Of a DNA stretch of 55,272 bases, positions 35,739 through 44,928 are shown piece after piece. The number at the start of each line of letters is the position of its first letter. Positions within the stretch are counted from its first letter, which is position 1. The DNA is from Hungatella sp. (GTDB taxonomy: Bacteria > Bacillota > Clostridia > Lachnospirales > Lachnospiraceae): the NCBI GenBank assembly GCA_022796015.1, contig JAAWHU010000014.1, positions 1-55,272 of the forward strand. The letters run 5' to 3'. The position numbers and the translations under genes were made by a program. Below the pieces are notes generated by a model. That model was not told the origin of the DNA, did not search any database, and worked only from the letters and a program-made list of their open reading frames with translations.

Positions 35739-36533
35739 TTACATAAACTGAACCATGTTGTAGATACAGATCAACATAATCACCACCATGAGCCCGATAA
35801 ACAGCTTGTTGACCATGGCTCCGTCCATTTTCCTGTTGACGATCCGCCCTCCGGCGCCGCCTAAGATTCCCCCTGCAACCATAAGGGCCAGAAGTCCTAT
35901 CTCAAACTCAGGCATTGTCCTTGTAATCAGGGTATTTAAAAGGCTTGCAATCTGGGAAAATAAAATAATATACAGGGAATTTTGTGCTGCCGTCTTGGTC
36001 TCCATGGAAAAAAAGAAGAACAGTACCACCAGATTAATAGGGCCTCCCCCGATTCCCAAAAAGGAGGAGAAAATCCCCAGAACCAGCCCAATGGCAATAC
36101 ATGCCGCCGGGTTGGTTACACGGTGGGTCCTTATCTTGTCCTTTTTCAGGGTGTAGACCATCGTTCCGAAGGTGATAATAAGAAGGCATACGGCCTGCAC
36201 CGCCCCCACCTGGTCCTTGTCCGCCGCCAGTCCTGATATGTACTGAAACATCATCTTTCCTGCAACGCCGCCTAATGCCGCTCCAATGGCAAGAGGTGTC
36301 CCGGTCTTCATATCCACAAGGGAAGAACCGCTGACCCTGGCTTTTACCACGGAATAGCAGGACATGGAGAGTACGGTGCACCCGGACAGAAAACTGATGC
36401 TCGCTACGCTCAAGACCCCGAAGGCATCCAGAATCGGCTTAATCAGCACCCCGCCGCCGATTCCGCATATGGCTCCCGCCACGGACGCCAGGAAACTCAC
36501 TAACCCAAAAATCACATACAAATACAAACTCAT
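35739..36533 (-). CDS. TauE/SafE-family anion exporter
   Basis: A 264-aa membrane protein with about eight helices and the two inverted halves of the family (AGAICGIGGGVLIKPIL and SSFLGIGGGPINLVVLFF). Members export sulfite, sulfoacetate or other small organic anions. Placed between the maturase gene (33-base gap) and a hypothetical gene; a link to sulfur released from sulfate esters is an inference. Start 36533 is supported by AGAGGAAG. Confidence 0.88.
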   Translation of the reverse strand: MSLYLYVIFGLVSFLASVAGAICGIGGGVLIKPILDAFGVLSVASISFLSGCTVLSMSCYSVVKARVSGSSLVDMKTGTPLAIGAALGGVAGKMMFQYISGLAADKDQVGAVQAVCLLIITFGTMVYTLKKDKIRTHRVTNPAACIAIGLVLGIFSSFLGIGGGPINLVVLFFFFSMETKTAAQNSLYIILFSQIASLLNTLITRTMPEFEIGLLALMVAGGILGGAGGRIVNRKMDGAMVNKLFIGLMVVIMLICIYNMVQFM

Positions 36534-36555
36534 TGGTTCTTCCTCTCTTCCTCTG

Positions 36556-37536
36556 TCATAACTCAAACCGCCGCCGCTTCACATTTCCTTGTCCCGCAGT
36601 CCTGTTCATAAGATAACTGACCGCCGCCTGGTTGCCCTGCCTGCCCGCCGTTTCGATAACATTCTTTAATTCCTCTCTGTCCCAGGAAAGATGCTCTGTC
36701 AGCCATATGAGGCCATCTATATCATGGTTCTCAAGAGCCTTCCGGGCCGCTCTGTCCTTGTGTTCTGTCAGATAATCCAGATACTGCCTGCAGTGGTTCT
36801 CTGCCAGCTCGTAGGGGTACCTTACTCTTCCCATGGCCAGCTCCGTCACCAGTTCCTCCGGCTCCTGAATCTGTATCTGAGAGAACAGGCTGTCATATTC
36901 CCGGAACTGAAACTGGGTGGCTACAAAAGCGTTGCGGTATTCCTTTCCACATCCGTGAGTATTGGTCACAAGTATTCTTGCCGGTGTATTTTCCACTGCC
37001 TCCTCAAAAAACTCCGAAAAAATCAGCCTGGCCTTCTCCGGCCCGTCATAGGTAACCCTAAGGGTCTGCCGCAGCTCCGACAAAATCTCCTTCAGGCACG
37101 ATTTCCTGGACTGATCCACATGAATCAGCAGCTCCTCCACTGCCCCGCATCCCGTAAATACTCCAGGCCCCCAGTCCAAAGTCGTACTGTACAACTCCAG
37201 CTTTTTTAAATTCCAGCAATTATAAAACCCGTAGGCGCCTACCTCCTTTAGGGCGGCGGGGAGGCGCAGCTCTGTTAAAACCTCTCCCTTGACCTTGGGA
37301 ACTTCTTGCGCCTCCTTCTCAGAGATCCGGCCTGCCGAAGGGCTCCACCAGAAAGCGTCTCCATGGCCTCTGTCATGGTAATTCCTGTGAGCCGAAAAAA
37401 CATAGGGAGCCAGGGACACCACAGGCTTACAGGCAATCTCCTCCGGCACTGCTGCCAGGGAATCATATCCCCTGTATTCCAGAAGGCAGACCCCCTCCTC
37501 CGTGATCTCACACCAAAACGCCGTATCTATGGACAT
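36556..37536 (-). CDS. Hypothetical protein with a single BspA-like LRR segment
   Basis: A 326-aa soluble protein, not recognised as a named family. Residues about 85-120 (ELRLPAALKEVGAYGFYNCW and following) match the LRR_5/BspA repeat, but only about one and a half repeats are visible. The C-terminal half is helical, and its last 70 residues (LENHDIDGLIWLTEHLSWDR) look like an ankyrin-type helical pair. No signal peptide. Eight bases after the nitroreductase stop and 22 before tauE, so co-transcribed. Confidence 0.65.
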   Translation of the reverse strand: MSIDTAFWCEITEEGVCLLEYRGYDSLAAVPEEIACKPVVSLAPYVFSAHRNYHDRGHGDAFWWSPSAGRISEKEAQEVPKVKGEVLTELRLPAALKEVGAYGFYNCWNLKKLELYSTTLDWGPGVFTGCGAVEELLIHVDQSRKSCLKEILSELRQTLRVTYDGPEKARLIFSEFFEEAVENTPARILVTNTHGCGKEYRNAFVATQFQFREYDSLFSQIQIQEPEELVTELAMGRVRYPYELAENHCRQYLDYLTEHKDRAARKALENHDIDGLIWLTEHLSWDREELKNVIETAGRQGNQAAVSYLMNRTAGQGNVKRRRFEL

Positions 37537-37544
37537 ACAACCTC

Positions 37545-38114
37545 CTAAATAAGCACTTCCTCCAGGCTTCTTTTCGGCACATAATGAACCTGGTTCTGAT
37601 CCCGGTAATAGGCGACCTTTCCGTCTGCTCCCACAGGAACTACTTTTACTTCCTCCTTTGGCTTTCCAAGGGCCAGCACCAGCTGGATTCCATACTGCTC
37701 AGGGTCAATGGCAAAGGCCTCTGCAAGGTTGTCTCTCCGGATATTAGCCAGCATACAGCCGCCATATCCCTTTTCCACGGCTCCCAGCATTATGGTCTGG
37801 GCGGTGATTCCTACATCAGTCAGCTTATTCTTCCCCAGAGCCTTGTCCTCCAGAATCAGGATGTACGCCGACGGCCGTTCCCCTGCTTCCGGCCCCGGCC
37901 AGTCAGGAAGAGCGCCTGCCCATCCAAGGGTTTCAAATACTTTTTCATTATCCGCCTCATTGTCTATAATCTTGAATTTCAGAGCCTGGGAATTGGCCGT
38001 AGATGCCGTCATTCTGGCCAGTTCCACCAAATCCTTTAACTCCTCCCGGGAAATCTTTACCTCCTCATAAAAACGGCGGTAGGAACGACAGCTGTATACC
38101 AGATCTTTTAACAT
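37545..38114 (-). CDS. Nitroreductase-family FMN oxidoreductase
   Basis: A 189-aa flavoprotein typical of small nitroreductases: SCRSYRRFYE near the N-terminus for FMN phosphate, a middle substrate region, and EKGYGGCMLANIRR then LVLALGKPKEEV at the C-terminus. Natural substrate unknown; reduction of quinones, enones or nitro compounds is typical. ATG 38114 follows AAAGGAG; an upstream frame to 38195 is discarded because it overlaps the promoter. First gene of a four-gene operon. Confidence 0.9.
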   Translation of the reverse strand: MLKDLVYSCRSYRRFYEEVKISREELKDLVELARMTASTANSQALKFKIIDNEADNEKVFETLGWAGALPDWPGPEAGERPSAYILILEDKALGKNKLTDVGITAQTIMLGAVEKGYGGCMLANIRRDNLAEAFAIDPEQYGIQLVLALGKPKEEVKVVPVGADGKVAYYRDQNQVHYVPKRSLEEVLI

Positions 38115-38166
38115 AGCAGAGGTCTCCTTTGTTTTTTTATTCTTGAGTGTAGAAGAAATTGTTTTT

Positions 38167-38195
38167 ATTATACGCAGGAGAAGTTGAAAAATCAA
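38167..38195 (-). promoter_or_regulatory. Predicted promoter of the nitroreductase-anSME operon
   Basis: Minus-strand TTGATT (38190-38195), 17-base spacer, TATAAT (38167-38172), about 50 bases before ATG 38114. Confidence 0.6.
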
Positions 38196-38320
38196 TTCTA
38201 ATATGGATTATGGAAAAAAGAAAAAAATTTCTTTTGGTATTCCCTGGTATTTTGGCAAATTTTTTTATAAAATAGAAGAAACTGCTAACCTCATCCATCT
38301 ACAGAAAGGAACCATATCCT

Positions 38321-39208
38321 ATGATTATCACCCTGAAAGACCCCAAAACCAACATCTGCGCTGTCATCGACTCCCTAGGCGCCCAGCTGATCTCCTTAAA
38401 AGACAGCAGCCAAAAAGAGTACATCTGGCAGAGGGATCCTGCTGTCTGGTCTAACTGCTCCCCCCTTCTGTTCCCTGCAGTAGGCAACTGCCGGGGCGGG
38501 CGGACACGTTTTGACGGCCAGTGGTATGACATGCCCAAGCACGGCTTCTGCCGGGAGTCGGATTTTATTGTTAAACAGACAGATGAACACCATGCCGTTT
38601 TCCGTCTTGCTGCCAACGACTATACCCGCCGTTTTTACCCCTATGACTTCCTTTTGACTCTGTCCTACTGTCTGAAGGACGGCGTTCTCTCTATGGATTA
38701 CTCCGTGGAAAACCCCGGGGACAGGCAGATGTGCTACCTTCTGGGAGCCCATCCCGGATTTATCTGCCCTCTGGAGGAAGGGGAAGCATTTGAAGATTAT
38801 GATCTGGAATTTGACCAGGAGGAGACCACGTCCTCCATGGTTTATAATGTGAATATCTTTGAATTTGACCTTAGTATCAAGGGAGTCGATTTAGACCACA
38901 CCCGCAGACTGCCTTTGTCTTATGAGCTGTTTTGCAATGACGCCATATACTTTGACCGGCTTCTCTCACGCAAGGTTTCCATTGTAAACCGGAATACACG
39001 AAAAGGCGTCTGGGTGGCCTTCCCCGGCTTTGAGACCGTGGCCTTCTGGACCCCCTATAGCAAAAAACCTGCATTTCTCTGTGTCGAGCCTTGGAACGGG
39101 TGTGCTATCCGCAATGATGAGGATGATGACTTCCTTCATCGCCACCATGTTCAGATTCTGGCGCCGGGAGAAAAAAAGACTTATCCTATGGAGATCGGGA
39201 TTCTGTAG
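38321..39208 (+). CDS. Aldose 1-epimerase family protein (LacX-like)
   Basis: A 295-aa beta-sandwich protein of the galactose-mutarotase superfamily, LacX subgroup, which interconverts sugar anomers. Recognisable are IDSLGAQLISLKDS near the start, WSNCSPLLFPAVGNCRGGR, a catalytic His in LLGAHPGF (about residue 144) and the late acid in FLCVEPWNGCA. GAAAGGA precedes ATG. Single gene, divergent from the nitroreductase operon. Confidence 0.88.
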   Translation: MIITLKDPKTNICAVIDSLGAQLISLKDSSQKEYIWQRDPAVWSNCSPLLFPAVGNCRGGRTRFDGQWYDMPKHGFCRESDFIVKQTDEHHAVFRLAANDYTRRFYPYDFLLTLSYCLKDGVLSMDYSVENPGDRQMCYLLGAHPGFICPLEEGEAFEDYDLEFDQEETTSSMVYNVNIFEFDLSIKGVDLDHTRRLPLSYELFCNDAIYFDRLLSRKVSIVNRNTRKGVWVAFPGFETVAFWTPYSKKPAFLCVEPWNGCAIRNDEDDDFLHRHHVQILAPGEKKTYPMEIGIL

Positions 39209-39236
39209 ACGGAATTTTATTGATTTTCATTTTTTC

Positions 39237-39290
39237 TTGACATTATCGAATATCGATATTATACTTTTAATATCGATATTCGATATTTAT
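39237..39290 (+). promoter_or_regulatory. PadR-type promoter/operator
   Basis: TTGACA (39237-39242), exactly 17 bases, TATACT (39260-39265). A large inverted repeat, TATCGAATATCGATATTA and its complement to its right, spans the spacer, -10 and start region. Consistent with autorepression by the PadR protein encoded downstream. Confidence 0.75.
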
Positions 39291-39307
39291 TTTGCCTTTT
39301 ATCCGGT

Positions 39308-39336
39308 GCTCCGGCGGGACACCCCTGCCGGGAGCC
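39308..39336 (+). promoter_or_regulatory. GC-rich hairpin in the padR leader
   Basis: GCTCCGGC pairs with GCCGGGAGC across a short loop, between the operator and the ribosome site, with no U-tract. It could be the remains of an attenuator or stabilise the mRNA. Confidence 0.4.
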
Positions 39337-39379
39337 TAAGTAAAAAGCATGAGTTGCAGGCACGAAAGGAGTCCTCCCC

Positions 39380-39715
39380 ATGGCCCGTGAACAATTCCAA
39401 AGCCTCAGTGAGCAGATGTACTACATCCTCCTCGCCCTGTGGGAGCCCCAGTGCGGGGCAGACATCTCCAGACAGGTGCTCTCTCTGTCCCGGGGGAGAA
39501 TCCAGATAGGGCCAGGCACTCTCTACACGCTCCTGGCCCGGTTTGAGGAACAGCAGATGATACGGGAGACCGGCAGTCAGGGCCGGAAGCGCTATTATAT
39601 GATTACAGATAAGGGAATATCCATGCTGCGCGCAGAATATGCAAGACTGCAGGCCCTGGTGGAGGACGGCTCTGCCTGTCTTGGATCAGAAAAAGGAGAT
39701 TGTTATGAAGAATAA
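39380..39715 (+). CDS. PadR-family transcriptional regulator
   Basis: A 111-aa winged-helix repressor. The core is YYILLALWEPQCGADISRQV, then GPGTLYTLLARFEEQQMIRE with the recognition helix and GRKRYYMITDKG wing. GAAAGGAG precedes ATG. It overlaps the DUF2812 gene by 11 bases. By analogy with such pairs it represses its own operon via the ATATCGATAT palindrome until an inducer, often a membrane stress or drug, binds. Confidence 0.92.
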   Translation: MAREQFQSLSEQMYYILLALWEPQCGADISRQVLSLSRGRIQIGPGTLYTLLARFEEQQMIRETGSQGRKRYYMITDKGISMLRAEYARLQALVEDGSACLGSEKGDCYEE

Positions 39716-40580
39716 AAAACGTGTACTCTGCTTCTATCAGGTTTACGAGAATGACGCACTTAAAAATTATCTGGAGGACATGGCGCTAAAAGGCTGGAAA
39801 TTGACGAAATTCAACAACTTTTTCCTTCATTTCTGCTCCTGCGCCCCTCACCGAATCCGCTACTGTGTGGAGGTCATGACAGCCGCCAGCCCCTTTGTCT
39901 CCAACTTAAGCCCCACCCTCACAGAGTATCGGGATTTCTGCCGGGACGCCGGCTGGGATTATGCGGGCACAAACGGATATCTTCATGTGTTCTGCACCGA
40001 TGACATGGAAGCCCTCCCTGTGGAGACGGACTCCCAGGAGCGCTTCCACAATATCTGCAGGGCTGCTGTGGGAGTCTACCGCACCTTCTCCCTGCTCTTT
40101 CTGATTCTGGTTTTTCTCAATGCACAGATCTGTTATCAGAAAAGAACCCTTCTGTGCCCCCACGGCGCTGTCATCGCCTTTCTCCTTGGCTGTGCGGCCT
40201 GGGCGGCAGGGGACTTTCTCATGTGGAAGAAGAAAGCCCAGAGCTCCTTAAGCCATACAGGCGCCCTGCCCTCCATGGACTGGAAGCCGGTGTACCAAAA
40301 GAACGCCCTGGCATACTGCCTGGCTCTTATGCTTGCCGGGGCAATGTTCTTTGCCACCTTCTCCCGGGTTCCTTCGGACGCACAGGTATTTATCATCCCT
40401 TACCTTATCATTTACGTGTTCCTGCTCCTTGTATTTTCCTGGCTCATCCACCTGCTCCGGGAAAAATATGCTTTCAGCAAGACCACCAATCTTGTAATCT
40501 ATTGGGGAATTGCCCTTTTTATGTGTATCGTAGTTACCACCGCCCTTGTGGCCGCAATCTTTTGGTACGTGGCCAGGTAA
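39705..40580 (+). CDS. DUF2812 membrane protein, PadR partner
   Basis: A 291-aa protein. The N-terminal DUF2812 domain (about 1-120) includes NYLEDMALKGWKLTKF and YRDFCRDAGWDYAG; then four or five hydrophobic helices (about 128-148, 160-175, 208-228, 235-255, 265-288). ATG 39705 is preceded by AAAAAGGAG inside padR. The family recurs with PadR genes in Firmicutes; biochemical function is unknown. Confidence 0.85.
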   Translation: MKNKKRVLCFYQVYENDALKNYLEDMALKGWKLTKFNNFFLHFCSCAPHRIRYCVEVMTAASPFVSNLSPTLTEYRDFCRDAGWDYAGTNGYLHVFCTDDMEALPVETDSQERFHNICRAAVGVYRTFSLLFLILVFLNAQICYQKRTLLCPHGAVIAFLLGCAAWAAGDFLMWKKKAQSSLSHTGALPSMDWKPVYQKNALAYCLALMLAGAMFFATFSRVPSDAQVFIIPYLIIYVFLLLVFSWLIHLLREKYAFSKTTNLVIYWGIALFMCIVVTTALVAAIFWYVAR

Positions 40581-40616
40581 GGAGATGAACACAGGCCCGG
40601 ATTTCTCACCCGATTT

Positions 40617-40647
40617 GCCTTATGGATAAGCCCCCAGTCCATAAGGC
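40617..40647. terminator. Hairpin between DUF2812 and acylphosphatase genes
   Basis: Perfect 10-bp stem GCCTTATGGA / TCCATAAGGC with an 11-base loop between convergent genes. No U-run follows, so termination is likely but not certain. Confidence 0.6.
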
Positions 40648-40652
40648 ATGGG

Positions 40653-40922
40653 TTAATAAACCACCCTAAACCCGGACTCCGCCACACAGGGAAGTTCCGT
40701 CATCTCCATATCCTCAATGGAGATAAACCTCTGTTTCTGCAGATCCTCCAGAAACCTCTCAATATTTTTCTCGTCCCCCTGAACCTCCATCTCCACCCGG
40801 TTGTCGTAAAGATTCTTCACCCACCCGGTCAGCTTCCTGCTCTGAGCCAGATAAGTAGAACGGTAGCGAAACCCTACCCCCTGCACCATACCCGAAAAAT
40901 AAATATGCTTTCTCACTTCCAT
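40653..40922 (-). CDS. acyP: Acylphosphatase
   Basis: An 89-aa enzyme of standard length that hydrolyses acyl phosphates. Signature GMVQGVGFRY with catalytic R19 and the catalytic N37 in GWVKNLYDN. It starts 48 bases after the jetC stop and may be read through from that operon, but a link to its function is unlikely. AGGAAGG lies upstream. Confidence 0.93.
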   Translation of the reverse strand: MEVRKHIYFSGMVQGVGFRYRSTYLAQSRKLTGWVKNLYDNRVEMEVQGDEKNIERFLEDLQKQRFISIEDMEMTELPCVAESGFRVVY

Positions 40923-40970
40923 ACGCTTCCTCTCCTTCCTCCAAAATACTGATCTGAATATTTGCTCAGC

Positions 40971-43900
40971 TTAAATTTCCTCTAATTCCTCCTGAAGCAC
41001 CCCGAACTCCTTCCTCTCAAACTCCTGAATGGAAATAGACTTCTTATTGGGGTTGGCAAAAACAAAAATCTTGTCCACTGTCTCCAGATAATTTTGAATC
41101 TTGTCGTTGGTGGCGCTGATTAGCGCCTGAAAGCCAAGGCCCCGGATCAGCTGAATACAGCTGGCCACCTTCTCCCCGTCCATTTTGGAAAAGGCCTCAT
41201 CCAATACCACCAGCCGGATGGTAGGATTCCTTAAAGCCCCTGGCTTTAGATCAATCTTATAGGCCTGGGCAAAGCTGGCAAGGAGAGCCACATAGAGAGG
41301 GTTTTGCCCCTCCCCGCCGGAATTCTTCTTGATCATCTTGCTGAGACGGATTTTGATCACCTCGTCCTCATTCTGAATCAGCTGCTGCATATCAAACGAC
41401 AGATAGGTACGGTAATCGGAATACTTATCCATGTTCCGTCTGGCTTCCTCCAGCTCCTGGGCTGTGGCATTTTCCGGAGGAATAAAAATACTGATCAAAT
41501 CATTGACCATGGCTCCGTAATGGTTCTCATGCTCTACAGTGAACATGTTCAGCTGATTGTCCAGGCCGATATCCAGATCCGAGGGGTTGATCTCCAACGC
41601 CTCATCCATAAACATGTCATAATACTGGCCATCCGGCCCCTTATTCTTTCCGATATAGAATTGATATTTGTCCTTTCCGAAATCCAGCCGGCTGATAATC
41701 CGGTTCAGCTCATCCTTCCTCTGGAGGGCTTCTTTTATTGCACTGCGGATTTTGTACATAAAATCATCTTTAAAATGTTCCACCGCCGTTCGGGCCTGGG
41801 CTGCTGCCCGCACCCGAAATTCCTCTAACCGGTCGTCATTGAGATGATTCAGAAGCTGTCCGTACTCCTCGTTGTCCTCTGAGGTAGGAGAAAAATTTCG
41901 ATTCTGGTACATCCTTAGGTAGGCGCTGCGCTGCTCCAGCAGACGGTTCCTCTCCCGCTGGCATTCCTCCTCCGCGGCCGCCAGTTTTCCCAGATAATCA
42001 CTGCGAAGCCCCTGGTAAGGGCCTCCTCCCTTTTCCCGGATGATTCGGTTCAGCTCCTGGTCTAATTCCTGGTCTTCCTTTAAAGCCCTCTCCTTCTCCA
42101 CCAGCTCCTTGTTGAGAGTCACCAGATTATCCCGTTCTCCCTGCTCCTCACGGTCCAGGTCTCCGGCCCTGCGCTCCAGCTGCCTTAACAAGGCCTTTTT
42201 CTGATCCCCCAGCTCCAGGAGAGCCTGCCGCTCCTTTTTCCAGCTATCCACGTTCTGGGAAAGCATCTCCTCCAGCTTATGCCGCAGCTCCTTCTGCTCG
42301 CGGGCCTTCTCCCCATAGGCCTCCATATCCCTTTTCCACTCCAGATACACGGACACCTCCTGGCCCAGATGCTCCAGCCCCAGAATCCGCTCTCCCTCCC
42401 TTACCGTGTCCTGCAAAGGCTCCATCCTCTCCTCCATCTCATGTATGGATTTCTCCAGAAGACGGATTCTCTGGCGCATACTGCTCTTTCCGATATAGGC
42501 AGCCGTGGTATAGAGGGCAGGGTTCACATGCTGAATCCGGTAATTCCTATAAGATACACAGGTTTTGGTAATCCCTATTTTGTGGTTCCTCAATTCTTCT
42601 ATGGTTTCGCATTTCATCACATGGCCCAGAAGATAGTCTGCATAAGCCTGGGCATAATCACTTCCTGCCGTAACCTCCTCTGCCAGGGCCCCCTTCACGG
42701 TCTGGGGACGATCCGCCATAATCTTTTCCGTATCCAGCACAGCCACCCGGCTGAATCTGTCCTTGTCCATATCCTCATAGATTTTCATGGCTGCAGAGGC
42801 ATATTTAGGCTCCACCAAAAGAGCCAGCTTGTTGTATCCCATATAGCCTTCCACTGCGCTGCGCCAATGCTCATCCTTTATATCCAGAAGATCCGCCAGG
42901 ATTTCCACGGCCACGCTCCTGCCGGTCTCCTGGTACAACCGGTTCTGCAGAATGGTACGGGCCTGCTCCAGTTCCTTGGGGTAAGCCTTTTTCCCGGTTT
43001 TTAACTGAGACAGCTCCTCCTTTGCCCGGCCTATGTTCTTCTTCAGCTCCCGCAGCTGATTCTGCGCGTTCTGCTGCTCCTTTGCCGCGTCCTTTCGTAC
43101 CTCCTCCAAGTCGGATTTCAGCCGCTTAAGTTCTTCCTCCGTAATACTCCCCTTCTCAAAGGCCTCCACATCCCACAGGGTCCTGTTGGAAACGCTGTCC
43201 TCCTCCTCCCACGCCTTCAAATGACCTGCAGTCTGCTCCCATCTGGTTCTGCTGCTGCCCAGCCGTTCCATCAGATCATTGAGAGAGCGCAGCTGTTCTC
43301 TCATCTGGTCATAGCCGCTCATGGTAATCCTGCCCAGAAGCTCATCGCTTTTCCCCCCGATCTCCTCGATGGCCTCCTGCTCCCGTTCTATGTCTGCCTG
43401 GATCTTCTTTGCATTTTCCCCTATTATATGGATCTTTTCCTGACACTCCGACACCTTTAAACGCCCCTGAAGAATCTCCAGCCTGGCGGCGTAATAGCCG
43501 TATGCCTCCTGCTGCCGCCTGATTCGCTGCACCTGGTCATACTGGCTGCAGATCTCCTTTAATTTCTCAATCTCCTGACAGGTATCCTCGATCTTTTGGC
43601 GCATGCGTCCGTATTCCATAACGCTCTGCTGCATGTCCTCAATGTGGATGTCCTGCTCCATACAGATATACTCTTTTACAAACTCCTCCAGCTTGATGTT
43701 CATGCGGAAAGGAATGGCCCGTTTAAAGAGCCGGGGAAATTTCTCCGGATCCAGTCCTCCAAGATAACTATCATAAAGCTGTTTGCGGAACCGCTCATTG
43801 TGAGACCCGAAGTAACATTCTTCTCTGGAAAAATTGCCCAGAAGCCACAGCTTCACCTCCTCCGTGGACATAGCCCGGCCCTGTACCCGGTACTCATGGC

Positions 43901-44330
43901 CGGGAATAGGGCCCTTGTGCCAGAAAAACATGCGGGAGACTTCATTGGAGGCAGTCTCTACGTCAAAGGCCACACCTACGCTCTGGCATTCCCCGGTATC
44001 TGTCTGCTTTAGCTCCAGCACAATGGTGCTGGAAAAGTTCTGATTCCTCAGATAAGAAAAATGATTGTCCTCCCCGATATTTACCATGCCCCGCAGATAC
44101 TCAATCAAGTTTCTGTCCGAATCGTCGGCGGCCGCTTTGTTAAAGAATCCTCTTCCGTCCGTGTTGGCATAGAGCACAATCTGAATGGCGTCAATGACCG
44201 TGGATTTACCGCTGCCCGAATGTCCCGTAAAAAAATTAATGCCCTGATGAAATGACAGGGTCTTGTGTCTTATGTAATGCCAGTTGTTCAGACAAATCCT
44301 GGACAAGGCCTCAAACCTCTGATTCGTCAT
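40971..44330 (-). CDS. jetC: SMC-like ATPase of a Wadjet/MukB-type system (JetC)
   Basis: A 1119-aa SMC/MukB-like protein. Walker A GHSGSGKST at 36-44; long coiled coils at about 245-440 and 640-830 flanking a hinge-like region about 450-620; signature NSGGEGQNPLYVALL and Walker B IRLVVLDEAFSKMD near the C-terminus. JetC proteins form the DNA-loop-extruding motor that detects small circular DNA. ATG 44330 with GGGGAGGAAG is preferred over 44360; it overlaps jetB by 20 bases. The ATPase motifs are intact, so the gene looks active. Confidence 0.9.
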   Translation of the reverse strand: MTNQRFEALSRICLNNWHYIRHKTLSFHQGINFFTGHSGSGKSTVIDAIQIVLYANTDGRGFFNKAAADDSDRNLIEYLRGMVNIGEDNHFSYLRNQNFSSTIVLELKQTDTGECQSVGVAFDVETASNEVSRMFFWHKGPIPGHEYRVQGRAMSTEEVKLWLLGNFSREECYFGSHNERFRKQLYDSYLGGLDPEKFPRLFKRAIPFRMNIKLEEFVKEYICMEQDIHIEDMQQSVMEYGRMRQKIEDTCQEIEKLKEICSQYDQVQRIRRQQEAYGYYAARLEILQGRLKVSECQEKIHIIGENAKKIQADIEREQEAIEEIGGKSDELLGRITMSGYDQMREQLRSLNDLMERLGSSRTRWEQTAGHLKAWEEEDSVSNRTLWDVEAFEKGSITEEELKRLKSDLEEVRKDAAKEQQNAQNQLRELKKNIGRAKEELSQLKTGKKAYPKELEQARTILQNRLYQETGRSVAVEILADLLDIKDEHWRSAVEGYMGYNKLALLVEPKYASAAMKIYEDMDKDRFSRVAVLDTEKIMADRPQTVKGALAEEVTAGSDYAQAYADYLLGHVMKCETIEELRNHKIGITKTCVSYRNYRIQHVNPALYTTAAYIGKSSMRQRIRLLEKSIHEMEERMEPLQDTVREGERILGLEHLGQEVSVYLEWKRDMEAYGEKAREQKELRHKLEEMLSQNVDSWKKERQALLELGDQKKALLRQLERRAGDLDREEQGERDNLVTLNKELVEKERALKEDQELDQELNRIIREKGGGPYQGLRSDYLGKLAAAEEECQRERNRLLEQRSAYLRMYQNRNFSPTSEDNEEYGQLLNHLNDDRLEEFRVRAAAQARTAVEHFKDDFMYKIRSAIKEALQRKDELNRIISRLDFGKDKYQFYIGKNKGPDGQYYDMFMDEALEINPSDLDIGLDNQLNMFTVEHENHYGAMVNDLISIFIPPENATAQELEEARRNMDKYSDYRTYLSFDMQQLIQNEDEVIKIRLSKMIKKNSGGEGQNPLYVALLASFAQAYKIDLKPGALRNPTIRLVVLDEAFSKMDGEKVASCIQLIRGLGFQALISATNDKIQNYLETVDKIFVFANPNKKSISIQEFERKEFGVLQEELEEI

Positions 44331-44928
44331 CTTCTTCCTCCCCTTCCATGTAGGTCTCAATCAGCGCCCGCACATCGTCCCCCATAAGCACCACATTTAC
44401 AGTGGGATAGATCACCATACGGCTCACTCCGTCCATTTCCTCCAGCACATCTAAGGGCTCAATAAGCTGATACCGTTTTAAAAGGGCGATGGTCCTTCGG
44501 ATTTCCGTCACAGAAGGCTGCTTTTTTAACAGCCTGTAGGTTCCTAACTTTTCATGAATCTCTCCCAGAGAAGTCATGGCATTTACTGACGTGGATACCG
44601 CGGACATCTGCTCGTCGTAGATCAGCTTCAGCACCAGGATATACAAGGTGGCAAGCTTAGAGAGCTTCTCCCCGATAACCTGTTCCCCTCTAATGTAGAT
44701 CACCCCCATCTGAGTATTCTCCAGAACCTCCACATCCATAATCCCAAAATAAGCCTTGAGAAATTCCAGATGCTTGCTGCACTCATAGTACTCCTTATTC
44801 ATCTGATACCGCTTTGTCTTCCTGTCATACCGCCGCTCCAACAGGAATGTCTGATGGGAAAGGGCCTGTATGGCCTCCGTCACCCTCTGCTTGTCCTCGG
44901 TTGACAGGTTCTCATAATAATCTATCAT
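44311..44928 (-). CDS. jetB: MukE/JetB-like subunit of the Wadjet-type system
   Basis: A 205-aa soluble protein with paired winged-helix-like character and an acidic tail (EGEEEDDESEV), the size and position of JetB/MukE (DUF4194- or DUF6063-like). In related systems it binds the kleisin JetA and the DNA beneath the SMC heads. Overlaps jetA by 4 bases (ATGA) and jetC by 20. Assignment rests largely on gene order and size. Confidence 0.8.
   Translation of the reverse strand: MIDYYENLSTEDKQRVTEAIQALSHQTFLLERRYDRKTKRYQMNKEYYECSKHLEFLKAYFGIMDVEVLENTQMGVIYIRGEQVIGEKLSKLATLYILVLKLIYDEQMSAVSTSVNAMTSLGEIHEKLGTYRLLKKQPSVTEIRRTIALLKRYQLIEPLDVLEEMDGVSRMVIYPTVNVVLMGDDVRALIETYMEGEEEDDESEV

Noticed and set aside
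40653-40922. Acylphosphatase as a fifth component of the Jet system
   Set aside because: It is a complete housekeeping enzyme with its own ribosome site and a 48-base gap; proximity alone does not support a defence role.
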